50,348 nucleotides of DNA from Lachnospiraceae bacterium (GCA_017522685.1 JAFWYN010000002.1:1-50348), one strand, 5' to 3'; counted from the first letter of the stretch, positions 39,693 to 49,523 are shown. A program made the numbers and translations. The notes: generated by a model not told the origin, from the letters alone.

Positions 39693-40280
39693 TTACGCAT
39701 TATCACGAATATATCTGACAATATTTCTAATACAGACCTCCAGGGAACCGTTGTAAAAGCTCCGCGGATTGCCTGCTTCTTTTATTTTCTCAGGGCTGAA
39801 ATCCTTACTGTCTGCCAGGAATCTTCGACACATTTCCTCATAACGGGGATGCTCCTGCTTCCGCTCACGTCCCAATGCACGTTGCAGACGCTCTCCGTCG
39901 TCCAACTCAATCAACACGGGAAGCACTTTGTCCGCACCGAAATACTCCCTTATCTGCACATAGGCCTCCAGGGTACCGATAACACAATAGCTGCCCTGAC
40001 TCAGGTCCAAAGCATCATCCGCTACGGTAAAATACCGCCACAGCCCATGCACCGTATCATAGGCTCTGTCCTCGATGATTTTGCCCTCTTCCTTCAGCCT
40101 TTGGAATCCAGCTTCATCCGTAAAATGATACTCTACTCCTTCCTGCTCCCCTTCTCTCATAGGGCGGGTGGTGTAGGGCACAATACGCTTCAGTCCCAAA
40201 TCTTCCCTGGCCAACAGCCTTTTATAAATTGTATCCTTTCCCGTGGAACTTTTGCCCATCAGGCAGACGATTTTTCCCAT
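39693..40280 (-). CDS. Guanylate kinase-like nucleotide kinase
   Basis: 195 residues. P-loop GKSSTGKDT (8-16), then YTTRPMREGEQEGVEYHF (35-52), the GMP-binding signature of guanylate kinases. The later part diverges from standard Gmk (GLWRYFTVADDALD, RALGRERKQEHPRYEEM), so it may be a second, specialised member and not the housekeeping enzyme. In Firmicutes, thymidylate kinase usually sits here beside yaaR. It follows pyk by three bases (stop TAA at 40284). Confidence 0.82.
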   Translation of the reverse strand: MGKIVCLMGKSSTGKDTIYKRLLAREDLGLKRIVPYTTRPMREGEQEGVEYHFTDEAGFQRLKEEGKIIEDRAYDTVHGLWRYFTVADDALDLSQGSYCVIGTLEAYVQIREYFGADKVLPVLIELDDGERLQRALGRERKQEHPRYEEMCRRFLADSKDFSPEKIKEAGNPRSFYNGSLEVCIRNIVRYIRDNA

Positions 40281-40283
40281 GCT

Positions 40284-41699
40284 TTATCTTACCTCAAGTA
40301 CTCTGATCATATTGGTTCTTCCGGCTACACCTAATGGTAGTCCGGCTGTAATTACTACGATATCTCCGCTGTTTACGTATCCTGCTTTCTTTGCTTCCTC
40401 TGCTGCGTGTACAAAGAGTACGTCTGCAGAATATTCCTTGTCGATTTCCAAAGGCTTCACACCATATAAAAGATTCATCTGACGCAACACCTGAGGCTCT
40501 GTACTACAACCGATAATCTGACAAGCGGGCTTATATCTTGCTACCATCTCTGCAGTAAAGCCGGACAGGGTAACGGTGATGATGGCTGCTGCCTTTAAAT
40601 CCATGGCAATACTACAGGTTGCAAAGGAAATAGCGGTGGTGGTATCTGTATGGTTATCTACACCATAACGATACATTCTGCCACGATAGTCGATATCCTT
40701 TTCTGCTGCTTCTGCGATACGGGCCATAGTGCGTACTGCCTCCAAAGGATAGGCACCTGCTGCCGTTTCTCCGGAAAGCATGATAGCGGTAGTACCATCA
40801 TAAATCGCATTGGCGATGTCCGTAGCCTCTGCCCTGGTGGGTCTTGGGTTCTTAATCATAGACTCCAGCATCTGTGTCGCAGTAATAACATGCTTACCCT
40901 GTGCCACTGCTATCTTAATCAGGCGCTTCTGCAGTACCGGTACTTCCTCTAAGGGTATTTCCACACCCATGTCACCACGGGCTACCATGATACCGTCTGC
41001 TACGCTTAAGATTTCCTCCACGTTTTCGATACCCTGCATATTTTCAATCTTTGCGATAATCTTCATGGAGCTTCCCTTCTCCTCCAGAATCTTACGCACC
41101 TCTAAAATATCCTCTTTGGTTCTGGCAAAAGAAGCTGCCAAAAAGTCGAAGCCAAGCTCCGCCCCAAACTCAATATCCGCTCTGTCCACATCACTGATAT
41201 AAGGCATGGAAAGTACCGCACCGGGTACATTGACGCCCTTGTGGTTGGATACAAAGCCGCCATTTACCACATGGCAGATAATTTCCTCACCCTTAATCTC
41301 TTCCACGGTCATTTCAATCAGACCGTCATCAATCAAAATGGTCATACCTACGGAAATATCACCTTTAAGATTTTTATAGGAAATGGTCGCCTTTTCAGCG
41401 GTTCCCATGATTTCCTCTGTGGTCAGTACAAAGGTCTGTCCTGCCACCAGCTCCACTTTACCGCCTTCGAAATCACGCAGACGTATTTCCGGTCCTTTGG
41501 TATCAATCAAGGCTGCTACGGGTAAGCCAAGTTCCTCGCGCACCTTTACAAATCTTTCATACTTGCCCTTCTGTTCTTCATGGGTACCATGGGAAAAGTT
41601 GAAGCGTGCCACATTCATGCCTGCCAGCATCAGTTCCTTTAATCTCTCTTCTTCTTCACTGGAAGGTCCAATAGTACAAATAATTTTCGTCTTTCTCAT
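40284..41699 (-). CDS. pyk: Pyruvate kinase
   Basis: About 471 residues from ATG 41699, which has AAAGGAG upstream; the frame runs a few codons further. MRKTKIICTIGPSS at the start, NVARFNFSHG, IDTKGPEIRL, IIAKIENMQGIENVEEIL, MVARGDMGVEIP and TRAEATDIANAIYDGT are standard active-site blocks. It is the short form, without the extra C-terminal phosphotransferase-like domain of some Gram-positive enzymes. It makes pyruvate and ATP from phosphoenolpyruvate and ADP. Its start lies 18 bases after the decarboxylase stop. Confidence 0.95.
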   Translation of the reverse strand: MRKTKIICTIGPSSEEEERLKELMLAGMNVARFNFSHGTHEEQKGKYERFVKVREELGLPVAALIDTKGPEIRLRDFEGGKVELVAGQTFVLTTEEIMGTAEKATISYKNLKGDISVGMTILIDDGLIEMTVEEIKGEEIICHVVNGGFVSNHKGVNVPGAVLSMPYISDVDRADIEFGAELGFDFLAASFARTKEDILEVRKILEEKGSSMKIIAKIENMQGIENVEEILSVADGIMVARGDMGVEIPLEEVPVLQKRLIKIAVAQGKHVITATQMLESMIKNPRPTRAEATDIANAIYDGTTAIMLSGETAAGAYPLEAVRTMARIAEAAEKDIDYRGRMYRYGVDNHTDTTTAISFATCSIAMDLKAAAIITVTLSGFTAEMVARYKPACQIIGCSTEPQVLRQMNLLYGVKPLEIDKEYSADVLFVHAAEEAKKAGYVNSGDIVVITAGLPLGVAGRTNMIRVLEVR

Positions 41700-41716
41700 A
41701 ATTCTCTCCTTTGGCA

Positions 41717-43123
41717 TTACATTCTCCCCCGTAATACCTTAATACATCCTTCTCTGCTAATCCCCTGTACTGTCAGCCCCTCTGACAAACACTTCTCTAA
41801 AAAGGTGATAATATCCTTGGTAAGTCTTTCTCCCGGCACCAAAATAGGTGTACCCGGCGGATAAAGGTTCAGAAACTCTCCTGCTATGCGTCCCTCTGCA
41901 TCTTTCAAGGGTATCTCTTCCGGCTCCCGATCCCAGGACTCATAAAAAGGCAGGACTGTTTCCGGCACCTGTAGCTTGCCGAATCCGGTCTTTGTGGCCC
42001 CTTGTATTTGTTTGTCTATGTCAAGCAAAGCCTCAGCCAGCCTGTCATATCCTTCTTTCGTATCCCCTATGGTAAACATGCAAAGCACATAGCTTTCACA
42101 TACCATCTCCGGTTGCAAATGATACTCTGTTAACAGCATATCATAAAGTTTCGTTCCGGACAATTCCGTTTCTTTGGTAGAAATAATCAATTTACCGATA
42201 TCCTGCTTCTTTTTTCTGCATTCCTCAAAAGAATTCGGTAAAATCCTCAGATTTTTCAATTCTGACAGTCTTGTCAGTAATTCTCTCCAATGGATTACAA
42301 ACTCTTCAAAAGCACTTTCTTCTCCGGCCATATCCACAGCTTCTTCGATACTGCTCATCAGCACATAGGAAGGGCTGCTGGTCTGGTAAATCCGCAGATA
42401 ACGCCTTAATGCGTGCCGGTCTATAAGCTCCCCGTTGACATGTAGCAAAGCAGTCTGAGTCATGGCCGGCAAGGTCTTGTGCACACTGTTAATGACTATA
42501 TCTGCTCCCAAGCGGGCACTATTTCGTGCAAAATCCGGCGAAAAACCCAGATGTGCGCCGTGTGCCTCATCCACTATCAGGGGCAAACCTTTTTCATGTA
42601 CCACCTCAGCGATGGCTTTTACATCTGCAATCCGGCCTTCATAAGTAGGCGAAACAATCAGTACTGCCGCCACTCCCGGATGTGCCTCCAGGGCTTCCTC
42701 TACCTGTTTTGTAGTGATTGCCTCACAGATATCATACTCCTCCAACATATCCGGATAAAGATAATGTAAGCTAAGATGCCGCAGATAAGCACCATGATAT
42801 ACGGATTTGTGGCAGTTCCTTGTGATTAGCAGCTCTCCCCCAAAGGGTACCGCCGCACTGATGGCACTTAATATCCCACAGGTACTGCCATTTACCAGAT
42901 AGAAGCTTTCCTCCGCACCATAAGCTGTTGCCGCTTTCTCCTGCATCTGCTGTAAAATGCCTGTAGCATCATGCAAATTATCAAAGCCCTCTATCTCCGT
43001 AATATCCTTGCTTGTCCATTCTCCCGGCAAAGTCCCTGCCGGATTCCTCTTATGGCCCGGCATATGATAAGGATAGAAATCACTCTGACTATATTCAGTT
43101 AATCTGTCCAGTAGTATTCCCAA
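41717..43123 (-). CDS. Orn/Lys/Arg decarboxylase family PLP enzyme (YaaO-like)
   Basis: 468 residues starting from TTG 43123, which has AAAGGAAG about six bases upstream. DFYPYHMPGHKRNP is the family opening. FYLVNGSTCGILSAISA and IVDEAHGAHLGF lead to the PLP lysine in NSVHKTLPAMTQTA. The C-terminal domain (LYPPGTPILVPGE) is complete. The short, N-terminal-wing-less type is common in Firmicutes near tmk/holB. It makes a diamine from a basic amino acid; which one is not visible. Confidence 0.9.
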   Translation of the reverse strand: MGILLDRLTEYSQSDFYPYHMPGHKRNPAGTLPGEWTSKDITEIEGFDNLHDATGILQQMQEKAATAYGAEESFYLVNGSTCGILSAISAAVPFGGELLITRNCHKSVYHGAYLRHLSLHYLYPDMLEEYDICEAITTKQVEEALEAHPGVAAVLIVSPTYEGRIADVKAIAEVVHEKGLPLIVDEAHGAHLGFSPDFARNSARLGADIVINSVHKTLPAMTQTALLHVNGELIDRHALRRYLRIYQTSSPSYVLMSSIEEAVDMAGEESAFEEFVIHWRELLTRLSELKNLRILPNSFEECRKKKQDIGKLIISTKETELSGTKLYDMLLTEYHLQPEMVCESYVLCMFTIGDTKEGYDRLAEALLDIDKQIQGATKTGFGKLQVPETVLPFYESWDREPEEIPLKDAEGRIAGEFLNLYPPGTPILVPGERLTKDIITFLEKCLSEGLTVQGISREGCIKVLRGRM

Positions 43124-43160
43124 TTTTTTCTTCCTTTATGATTTGCTCACTTATTTCCCT

Positions 43161-43311
43161 CTCAATTGGGCACATTATATCCTACCGCAAGGACGTTCTC
43201 ACTTCGTGAAAAACGTAACGGCACTAAGTTCGAAGCCGCAAGCGGCTTGACCTCACTAAGGGCCGACGTTTTTCAAGACCTTGCTTGCAGGACACAATGT
43301 GTCCAATTGAG
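43161..43311. repeat. Long inverted repeat element D
   Basis: Arms CTCAATTGGGCACATTAT (43161 onward) and the partner ending GTCCAATTGAG (43311) enclose the same core as element C, with AAAAACGT/ACGTTTTT, CGGC/GCCG and the apical AAGCCGC-AA-GCGGCTT hairpin. It lies between the HD gene and the decarboxylase gene. Confidence 0.9.
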
Positions 43312-43346
43312 TTGCATTCTAAGACACTCAAAAAAATTTGCTCACT

Positions 43347-43841
43347 TTACTTCTCTATCCGAAGGGTCTCCAGCAAGGACACCCATTTATCTGCAGCGGT
43401 GACGATCCAAGCCTCCCGGCACTTGGGCGGCACAATGGTCATGGGCCACATATGTTTGCGAATAATATCCTGCTCCCGCTCTGTCAGTTCAAAATCCCGG
43501 GTGGCATTCCTAAGTGCCCGTCCCGGATGAAAAAATCCATGAAGCTTGAAAGGATTGATATGCTCCTTGTCATGCCAGTCATATAAAAAATAATCGTGAA
43601 GTAATGCCCCGCGAATCAACTCCCTGCGTCTGACACGAATCTTCAGCTTGTCCGCCAGCATCAGGCTATGCTTGGCCACATTGATACAATGGGCATGCAC
43701 CGTCACTGTGCCATGCTGGATATGCTCTCTGGTAAGCTGAAAATTCACGGACTCCAGTATATCCGCACCCGCTTCCCGAATCTGTCTTCGAAGCTGTTTT
43801 TCTCTTTCTTTCTGCCTGTTTACGGCTTGTTCATCCCTCAT
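43347..43841 (-). CDS. HD domain protein
   Basis: About 164 residues from ATG 43841, with AGGGG seven bases upstream. Metal ligands of an HD phosphohydrolase are visible: His in HCINVAKHSLMLADKL, the His-Asp pair in IRGALLHDYFLYDWHD, then HGFFHPGRALRNA, and an Asp in VTAADKWVSLLE. The N-terminal 45 residues are a charged helix. Such proteins act on nucleotides or other phosphates. It stands alone, with element D downstream. Confidence 0.85.
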   Translation of the reverse strand: MRDEQAVNRQKEREKQLRRQIREAGADILESVNFQLTREHIQHGTVTVHAHCINVAKHSLMLADKLKIRVRRRELIRGALLHDYFLYDWHDKEHINPFKLHGFFHPGRALRNATRDFELTEREQDIIRKHMWPMTIVPPKCREAWIVTAADKWVSLLETLRIEK

Positions 43842-43955
43842 AATATACCCCTGCATATCACAATTTCTAAAGCATATCCCTATTGTAGACTATAAACCTG
43901 TTTTTTTCAATTTCTTTTACGGAAAATTAGCCAAATGCTAACCTGGAAAGAGAAA

Positions 43956-43991
43956 AGGCACCATAGTCCGCTTTCGCAGGCTACGATGCCT
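43956..43991 (-). terminator. Terminator of the SH3 lipoprotein gene
   Basis: On the minus strand AGGCATCGTAG pairs with CTATGGTGCCT through two G-U pairs, which the plus strand would not form, and is followed by TTTTCTCTTT. It lies just past the stop at 44008. Confidence 0.7.
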
Positions 43992-44007
43992 CTCTGATCA
44001 TCATGAC

Positions 44008-45663
44008 TTACTCTACTACATATACATAACTGCTCACGCAGTACAGGGTTTGCCCCTCATATTCTACCCGGGACCAGCCCACGTCCGTATTAATACCGGT
44101 ACGTTTTACCACGGCCCCATAAGGCAGCTTCACCACCACTACCGCATCCGGATGGGTTACACTGGGAAGGGCCCGTAAATTGACCTCTATCTTGGGCGAT
44201 ACCATGTCCTCACAAGGAGTAAATACTGTCTTGATGCCGTCATCCACCGGTTCCGGAGTAGGCGTTGGCTCCGGTGTAGGCTTTGTTAAATCCGTTGTCA
44301 GATAGCTTGACACAGCGTAATAAATCTCTCCCTCATACTCCACCTTGGACCAGCCTGTATCACTGATACCGATTCTGGTAGCTGTCTGACCATTTTTCAG
44401 AGTGACCATCACCTTGCTATCCTCTCCTTGGCTGGGCATATTCCGCAGATTGGTAGCATTCTTGGCCGTAATGGTTTCCTTCACCTCACGGAATGCATGA
44501 CCTTCTTCTACATTTTTGATGGGTAACACACGGTACTCACCACACTCATAATACCGGTCCACCAGACACAAAGTGCGTCGCAGCATCATATCACCGTACT
44601 CCCAATACAAAAAACCGAAATCTGAATTCAGCAGCTCCTCTATACTATTGCATTTATGAATGGACAAAGTTTCCTGCAATCTCTTATCAAAATTCTCCTG
44701 CCAAATCTGCTGTTCCTTTTCCAGCCCTGCCCTTGGGCCTTCCTTGTCTATACACTGATACAGTATTTTCTCCATCTCTCCTTCACAGTGTTCGAAATAA
44801 GCCTTGACAGCTTCTTTGTATTCCTCTTCTGACTTCTGATATAAATCATAAGTCAGCTCCTGCAAATAACTCAGAGAGTCCAAATATTCCTGCCGATTCT
44901 TAAGTTCTTTAGGCAAATCAGCATACTTAATTGCCAGCTCCTTATTCTTCAGCAGATAAATATCAATATTTTCCGGCGTAAAGGCATACCACTCTGCGGA
45001 TTCCTTATTATCGAATTCTTCATATGCCTTTTTCCAGGCACGCTCATCTGTAATGATATCCTTCGCAAAATATTGCATATCGTTATGTTCTGCCAAAACA
45101 TCGCTTTCCCATGTATCACCCATGAAATACAATCGGTTAATTTGACCATAAGCTGCTCCGCTGGAAGAAAAATAAAGTCCATCTTTCTTCAAGTCACAAA
45201 ATCCTCGATAGTACATACCATTCCCGGTAATACGGCCATCCTGATAGCTCAGAATGATATAACCAAAATACTCCTCCACCTCCAGGATTACTTCCGGAAT
45301 CCTATTGCCGTCCAAATCTACCACTGCGAAATTTGCGATATTATAGTGGTTTTCATATCCGAACTGAAGTTCTGAGATAGTGCCTGTTTTGGAAGGCGGC
45401 AACTCCGTCTGCCTATTGTATCCCAACTCACTGAAATATATGGACTTTTCATCTCTCAGAACAGAGGCAAACAACTCTGCTGCCGTTAGATTATGTGTTG
45501 GTTCCGGTGTGGTCTCTGTAGTCGCAAACTCTTCCTTTACGGCAGGAGTCGTCGCCGTAGGCTTCGGTGTAGAGACAATATTATTTGGTGCCTCTGAGAT
45601 ACCGCATGAAGCCAAACAAAACATAGATAAAGTTAACAGAATAACGGATACTCTTTTCTTCAT
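44008..45663 (-). CDS. Lipoprotein with two SH3-type domains and an LprI-like region
   Basis: 551 residues from ATG 45663 (GGAGGG upstream). The signal peptide ends in CLASC with Cys20. A Thr/Pro linker (about 28-50) follows. A middle domain of about 200 residues includes DLDGNRIPEVILEVEEY, resembling a VCBS-like or EF-type loop. A helical region with SEEEYKEAVKAYFEHCEGEM and CNSIEEL has the flavour of LprI-type lysozyme inhibitor domains. Two bacterial SH3 repeats end the protein, each with NLRNMPS or NLRALPS, GW(S)KVEYEG or similar, and SSY. It is probably a cell-wall-binding surface protein. Confidence 0.75.
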   Translation of the reverse strand: MKKRVSVILLTLSMFCLASCGISEAPNNIVSTPKPTATTPAVKEEFATTETTPEPTHNLTAAELFASVLRDEKSIYFSELGYNRQTELPPSKTGTISELQFGYENHYNIANFAVVDLDGNRIPEVILEVEEYFGYIILSYQDGRITGNGMYYRGFCDLKKDGLYFSSSGAAYGQINRLYFMGDTWESDVLAEHNDMQYFAKDIITDERAWKKAYEEFDNKESAEWYAFTPENIDIYLLKNKELAIKYADLPKELKNRQEYLDSLSYLQELTYDLYQKSEEEYKEAVKAYFEHCEGEMEKILYQCIDKEGPRAGLEKEQQIWQENFDKRLQETLSIHKCNSIEELLNSDFGFLYWEYGDMMLRRTLCLVDRYYECGEYRVLPIKNVEEGHAFREVKETITAKNATNLRNMPSQGEDSKVMVTLKNGQTATRIGISDTGWSKVEYEGEIYYAVSSYLTTDLTKPTPEPTPTPEPVDDGIKTVFTPCEDMVSPKIEVNLRALPSVTHPDAVVVVKLPYGAVVKRTGINTDVGWSRVEYEGQTLYCVSSYVYVVE

Positions 45664-45699
45664 AACATACTCCCTCCATAACACTTTCCCTTCTCTTTC

Positions 45700-45727
45700 A
45701 TGTTATCACGGAAACTTTTTATTGCAA
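45700..45727 (-). promoter_or_regulatory. Promoter of the SH3 lipoprotein gene
   Basis: Minus strand -35 TTGCAA (45722-45727), 16-bp spacer, extended -10 TGATAACAT with TAACAT at 45700-45705. Confidence 0.6.
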
Positions 45728-45784
45728 ATACACTTTAGAAATTCTTAAGCTTATCTTCTTCCTTCTCTTTTGCATAAATACCTT

Positions 45785-45813
45785 TTGACCGTGATATGAT
45801 TAGAGAGTATACT
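45785..45813 (+). promoter_or_regulatory. Promoter of pepF
   Basis: -35 TTGACC (45785-45790), 17-bp spacer, -10 TATACT (45808-45813). AGGAGG (45832-45837) and the ATG at 45845 follow at good distances. Confidence 0.8.
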
Positions 45814-45844
45814 GTACTTACATGAACAAATAGGAGGCTCGGAT

Positions 45845-47644
45845 ATGGCAAAGGAATTACCCAAACGAAGCGAAGTAAAAGAAGAATTTACCTGGAATCT
45901 GGCAGATATGTATGCGGATATTCCCGCTTGGGAGTCAGATGTGGCTAAAATACAAGCCATGACAGAAGAACTTGCGAAAATGGAAGGTGCCGTTTGTGCA
46001 TCTGCTGAGAATCTTCTGACTACTCTGGCCCAAAATGCCGACATAGAGCGTATTGCTTACAAGGCTATGAACTACGCCAGCCGCTTAAGCGATCAGGATA
46101 CCTCGGATACCACGCATCAGAGTATGAACCAGAAGCTGCATGGCATTATTTCTAATATCAGTAGTGTATTATCCTTTATTGAACCGGAGATTTTGGAGGC
46201 AGATTGTGCCGCCTTGGAACAGTTTTATACAGAACAACCGGCTCTTGTGCTTTATCGCGGATTAATTGACGAAATCCAACGTCTGAAGCCTCATCGCCTG
46301 AGTGCAGAATTGGAAAAGGTCATGGCTATGACCGGTGAAATGGGTCGTACCCCTTCCCAAACTTACTCTATTTTTACCAATTCCGACTTAAGTTTTCCGG
46401 AAATGCTGGACGAAAATGGCAATACCGTACGCATCTCTCACGGACGTTTTATTGCTCTTGAGGAATCATCTGACAGAACTGTCAGAAAAGAGGCTTTTGA
46501 AAAATTATATGCTACCTATGACCAATATAAAAATACTCTGGCAAGCCTTTACAGCGGCCAGGTGAAGAAGCAGATTTTCAGTGCGAAGATGCGCAAATAC
46601 AGCTCCACTCTGGAAGCTGCGGTGGACGCAAATAACGTATCTCCTTCTGTTTATGATAATCTGATTCAGACCGTAAATCAGAATTTGGACAACATGCATC
46701 GCTATGTTTCCCTGCGCAAGAAGCTTTTGGGCGTAGATGAACTGCATATGTATGATATTTATACTCCCATGATACCGGACTCTGCCCAAAAGGTATCCTA
46801 CGACGAGGCAAAGGCTATAGTCTTAAAGGCTTTAGCCCCTCTTGGTAAAGATTATGTGAAAGTTGTTGAAGAAGGCTTTAACAACCGTTGGATTGATGTG
46901 TATGAAAACGTAGGAAAGCGTAGTGGTGCCTACTCATCCGATACCTACGACACCCATCCCTTTGTATTATTAAACTACAATGATACTCTGGACAATATGT
47001 TTACTCTGGCTCACGAAATGGGTCATGCCATGCATTCGTACCTTTCCAACAAGACCCAGCCCTTTATATATGCAGAGTACAAGATTTTTGTAGCAGAAGT
47101 AGCCTCCACCTGTAATGAAATTTTGTTAATGGAATACCTGCTGGCAAATACCACCGACAAAAAAGAGCGTGCGTACCTGTTAAACCACTATTTGGATAGC
47201 TTCAAGGGAACTGTTTACCGCCAGACCATGTTTGCGGAATATGAGCGGGAAACCAATCGCCTGGCAGAAGCGGGCGAAAGTTTGACTGCAGATGTTTTAA
47301 GCAAGATTTATTATGATTTAAACTGTAAATACTATGGTACCAATATTGTATCCGACCAAGAAATCGCTGTAGAATGGGCGCGAATCCCTCACTTCTACTA
47401 TAATTTCTACGTTTATCAATATGCCACCGGTTTTGCCAGTGCTGTAGCCATCGCCCGTAATATCCTAAAGAATGGGGAACCTGCCGTAAAGGCCTACAAA
47501 GAATTCTTATCCGGGGGCTGTACTAAGTCACCGGTAGAGCTTCTGAAAATAGCCGGCGTGAATTTGGAAAGTCCTCAGCCTATTCAGGATGCCTTAGATG
47601 TGATGGGCGAGATACTGGATGAGATGGAAAAATTGGAGTTGTAA
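45845..47644 (+). CDS. pepF: Oligoendopeptidase F (M3 family)
   Basis: 599 residues, full length. The zinc motif is HEMGHAMHS with His390, Glu391 and His394, and the third ligand Glu lies about 25 residues later in IFVAEVASTCNE. The N-terminal lobe (MAKELPKRSEVKEEFTWNL) and the YYNFYVYQYATGFASA block are typical of PepF. It is a cytosolic enzyme that cuts short peptides. It has its own promoter and terminator, so it is a single-gene unit. Confidence 0.95.
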   Translation: MAKELPKRSEVKEEFTWNLADMYADIPAWESDVAKIQAMTEELAKMEGAVCASAENLLTTLAQNADIERIAYKAMNYASRLSDQDTSDTTHQSMNQKLHGIISNISSVLSFIEPEILEADCAALEQFYTEQPALVLYRGLIDEIQRLKPHRLSAELEKVMAMTGEMGRTPSQTYSIFTNSDLSFPEMLDENGNTVRISHGRFIALEESSDRTVRKEAFEKLYATYDQYKNTLASLYSGQVKKQIFSAKMRKYSSTLEAAVDANNVSPSVYDNLIQTVNQNLDNMHRYVSLRKKLLGVDELHMYDIYTPMIPDSAQKVSYDEAKAIVLKALAPLGKDYVKVVEEGFNNRWIDVYENVGKRSGAYSSDTYDTHPFVLLNYNDTLDNMFTLAHEMGHAMHSYLSNKTQPFIYAEYKIFVAEVASTCNEILLMEYLLANTTDKKERAYLLNHYLDSFKGTVYRQTMFAEYERETNRLAEAGESLTADVLSKIYYDLNCKYYGTNIVSDQEIAVEWARIPHFYYNFYVYQYATGFASAVAIARNILKNGEPAVKAYKEFLSGGCTKSPVELLKIAGVNLESPQPIQDALDVMGEILDEMEKLEL

Positions 47645-47650
47645 AACATA

Positions 47651-47692
47651 AAACCATCCAACCCTATATAACTTAGGGTGGATGGTTTTTTT
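47651..47692. terminator. Bidirectional terminator
   Basis: AAACCATCCAACCCTA pairs with TAGGGTGGATGGTTT, followed by seven T on the plus strand and flanked by A-rich sequence on the left. It serves pepF (+) and the convergent chemotaxis gene (-). Confidence 0.9.
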
Positions 47693-47700
47693 CTTTCATT

Positions 47701-49389
47701 CTATCCTTCTAACAACTGAAATTGCTCTACCATAGCCTTCAGATTCTGCGACTGTGCGGAAAGCTCTTCACTGGTAGCTGAAGTCTCTTCTGCGGATGCG
47801 GAATTGTTCTGTACCACATCGGCTATCTGAATCACACCCTGCTGTATCTGTTCCATGGTAACTGCCTGTTCTGCAGAAAGCTCTCTGCTCTGCTGAGCCG
47901 CCTCAGCCAATGCTCGGATGCCTTCGATAAGCTCCTGTAATGCAGAAACCGTATTGGCTGTAATCGCATTTCCTTCACTGATTTCCTGTAAGGATTCTTT
48001 GATAAGGCTGTTGGTATTTACAGCAGACTGGGCACTATCGGCTGCCAATTTGCCGATTTGATCTGCAACCACAGCAAAACCTCGACCGCTTTCTCCGGCG
48101 CGTGCAGCCTCTATGGATGCATTTAATGACAATAAATTGGTCTGTGATGCAATATCCTCAATCTCTGCAATGATATTTTCAATCTTCTTGGATGTCTCTG
48201 TAATGCGCATCATGGCCTCTGTCAGAAGCACCAGCTCCCGGCTGGACTGCTCTGCCAAATTCGCAAAGTTCTGTGCACTCTTACATGCTTCATCCGCCTG
48301 CTTCGCACTAAATTCCGCCTGATTGGTGACATTTTCAATGGTAGCTGTTAATTCTTCAATGGCCGCCGCCTGTGTAGTGGCACCTTCCGCCAGCATCTGG
48401 GCATTTTCTGCCAACTGTTCTGCTCCTAACGCCACTTGCTCGGAACCATCATTAATCTCTCGCATGGTACTGCTTAAGGCTTCCGTAATATGTACTATTG
48501 CATCCTTCAATGCTACGAAATCTCCCACAAATTCGATGGGAGGCTTTACTGCAAAATTACCCGCACCCACTTCTGTCAGACCGAATTTAATCGTATCAAT
48601 GTACAAATGCAAATTTTTAACTGCTTCATTAAAGGAGTTCGCCATATCCTCAAATTCATCGCCGGTATTCATCTGCACACTGACGTCCAATTCACCCTTA
48701 GCAAGCTTCTTGGTAGCATTTTGAATCTTCTCTACAGATGTATGTATTTCCTTCGCTGTATTAGTCGCCAGGCGTATAGCGATTATCACCGCAATGGCAA
48801 TTACAACAAATACTAATACTACCATCACTATGCTGAAAATAATCAGTCTTTCGGAAACCTTATCACCCATTTCACGGTTCATGGCGATAAGCTGATCTGT
48901 TGCATCCATAACTTCTTGAAGAATAGGGGCTGCTTCATGACGAAATTGTTGCAAGGCTGCTTCATTATGGTTTTGCATGCCGGATGCAATGGCCTTATCA
49001 CGCTCTGTGATATATTTTGGATACTTTTCCTTAATCACGTTTGTAAGGGCTTTTTCTTTATCCGTTTCCAACTTATGCTCAAACTCGTTGAAATAATATG
49101 CTATTTTCTCATCCGTTTCCTTTAAGTCCTGCTGTGCCTGGGCTAATTCTGCCACATCTGTCAACATAATGATATCTCTGGATATGGCACCATCCTTATT
49201 CAAATAGGCACTATACTCACCCAGATCACCTTGGATAAAACCATTCAATTCCAAAGCCTTACTATAGCGTGCATCAATAATTAACATCAGCACAGCTGCC
49301 AAAATAGCGGCTATATTTGCAATAGATACAACAGAAATAAAACTTTTTTTCAACTTTTCTTTTACATTCAAATTTTTGGCATTTTTCAT
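47701..49389 (-). CDS. Methyl-accepting chemotaxis protein
   Basis: About 562 residues from ATG 49389, with GGAGG eight bases upstream. Two membrane segments (about 15-38 and 193-215) bracket a helical extracellular sensor that looks like a four-helix bundle. A HAMP domain follows, then a partial second HAMP-like stretch, then the signalling domain with the conserved hairpin ([19 protein letters not shown] and [11 protein letters not shown]). The C-terminus lacks a CheR tether. It binds an unknown ligand and controls CheA. No other chemotaxis genes are nearby. Confidence 0.93.
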   Translation of the reverse strand: MKNAKNLNVKEKLKKSFISVVSIANIAAILAAVLMLIIDARYSKALELNGFIQGDLGEYSAYLNKDGAISRDIIMLTDVAELAQAQQDLKETDEKIAYYFNEFEHKLETDKEKALTNVIKEKYPKYITERDKAIASGMQNHNEAALQQFRHEAAPILQEVMDATDQLIAMNREMGDKVSERLIIFSIVMVVLVFVVIAIAVIIAIRLATNTAKEIHTSVEKIQNATKKLAKGELDVSVQMNTGDEFEDMANSFNEAVKNLHLYIDTIKFGLTEVGAGNFAVKPPIEFVGDFVALKDAIVHITEALSSTMREINDGSEQVALGAEQLAENAQMLAEGATTQAAAIEELTATIENVTNQAEFSAKQADEACKSAQNFANLAEQSSRELVLLTEAMMRITETSKKIENIIAEIEDIASQTNLLSLNASIEAARAGESGRGFAVVADQIGKLAADSAQSAVNTNSLIKESLQEISEGNAITANTVSALQELIEGIRALAEAAQQSRELSAEQAVTMEQIQQGVIQIADVVQNNSASAEETSATSEELSAQSQNLKAMVEQFQLLEG

Positions 49390-49427
49390 ATAATACCTCC
49401 GCCAAAAGCTATTTTGTATATACAATT

Positions 49428-49456
49428 ATGATACCTCAATTATCACATTTTGTCAA
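49428..49456 (-). promoter_or_regulatory. Promoter of the chemotaxis receptor gene
   Basis: Minus strand -35 TTGACA (49451-49456), 17-bp spacer, -10 TATCAT (49428-49433). This is a normal vegetative promoter and not a sigma-28 (flagellar) type. Confidence 0.75.
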
Positions 49457-49523
49457 TTTTATGTATTAAAAACAGACTGGTACTTTTGCCATAATTCATA
49501 ATTATTTCTGCACCATATTGTCT

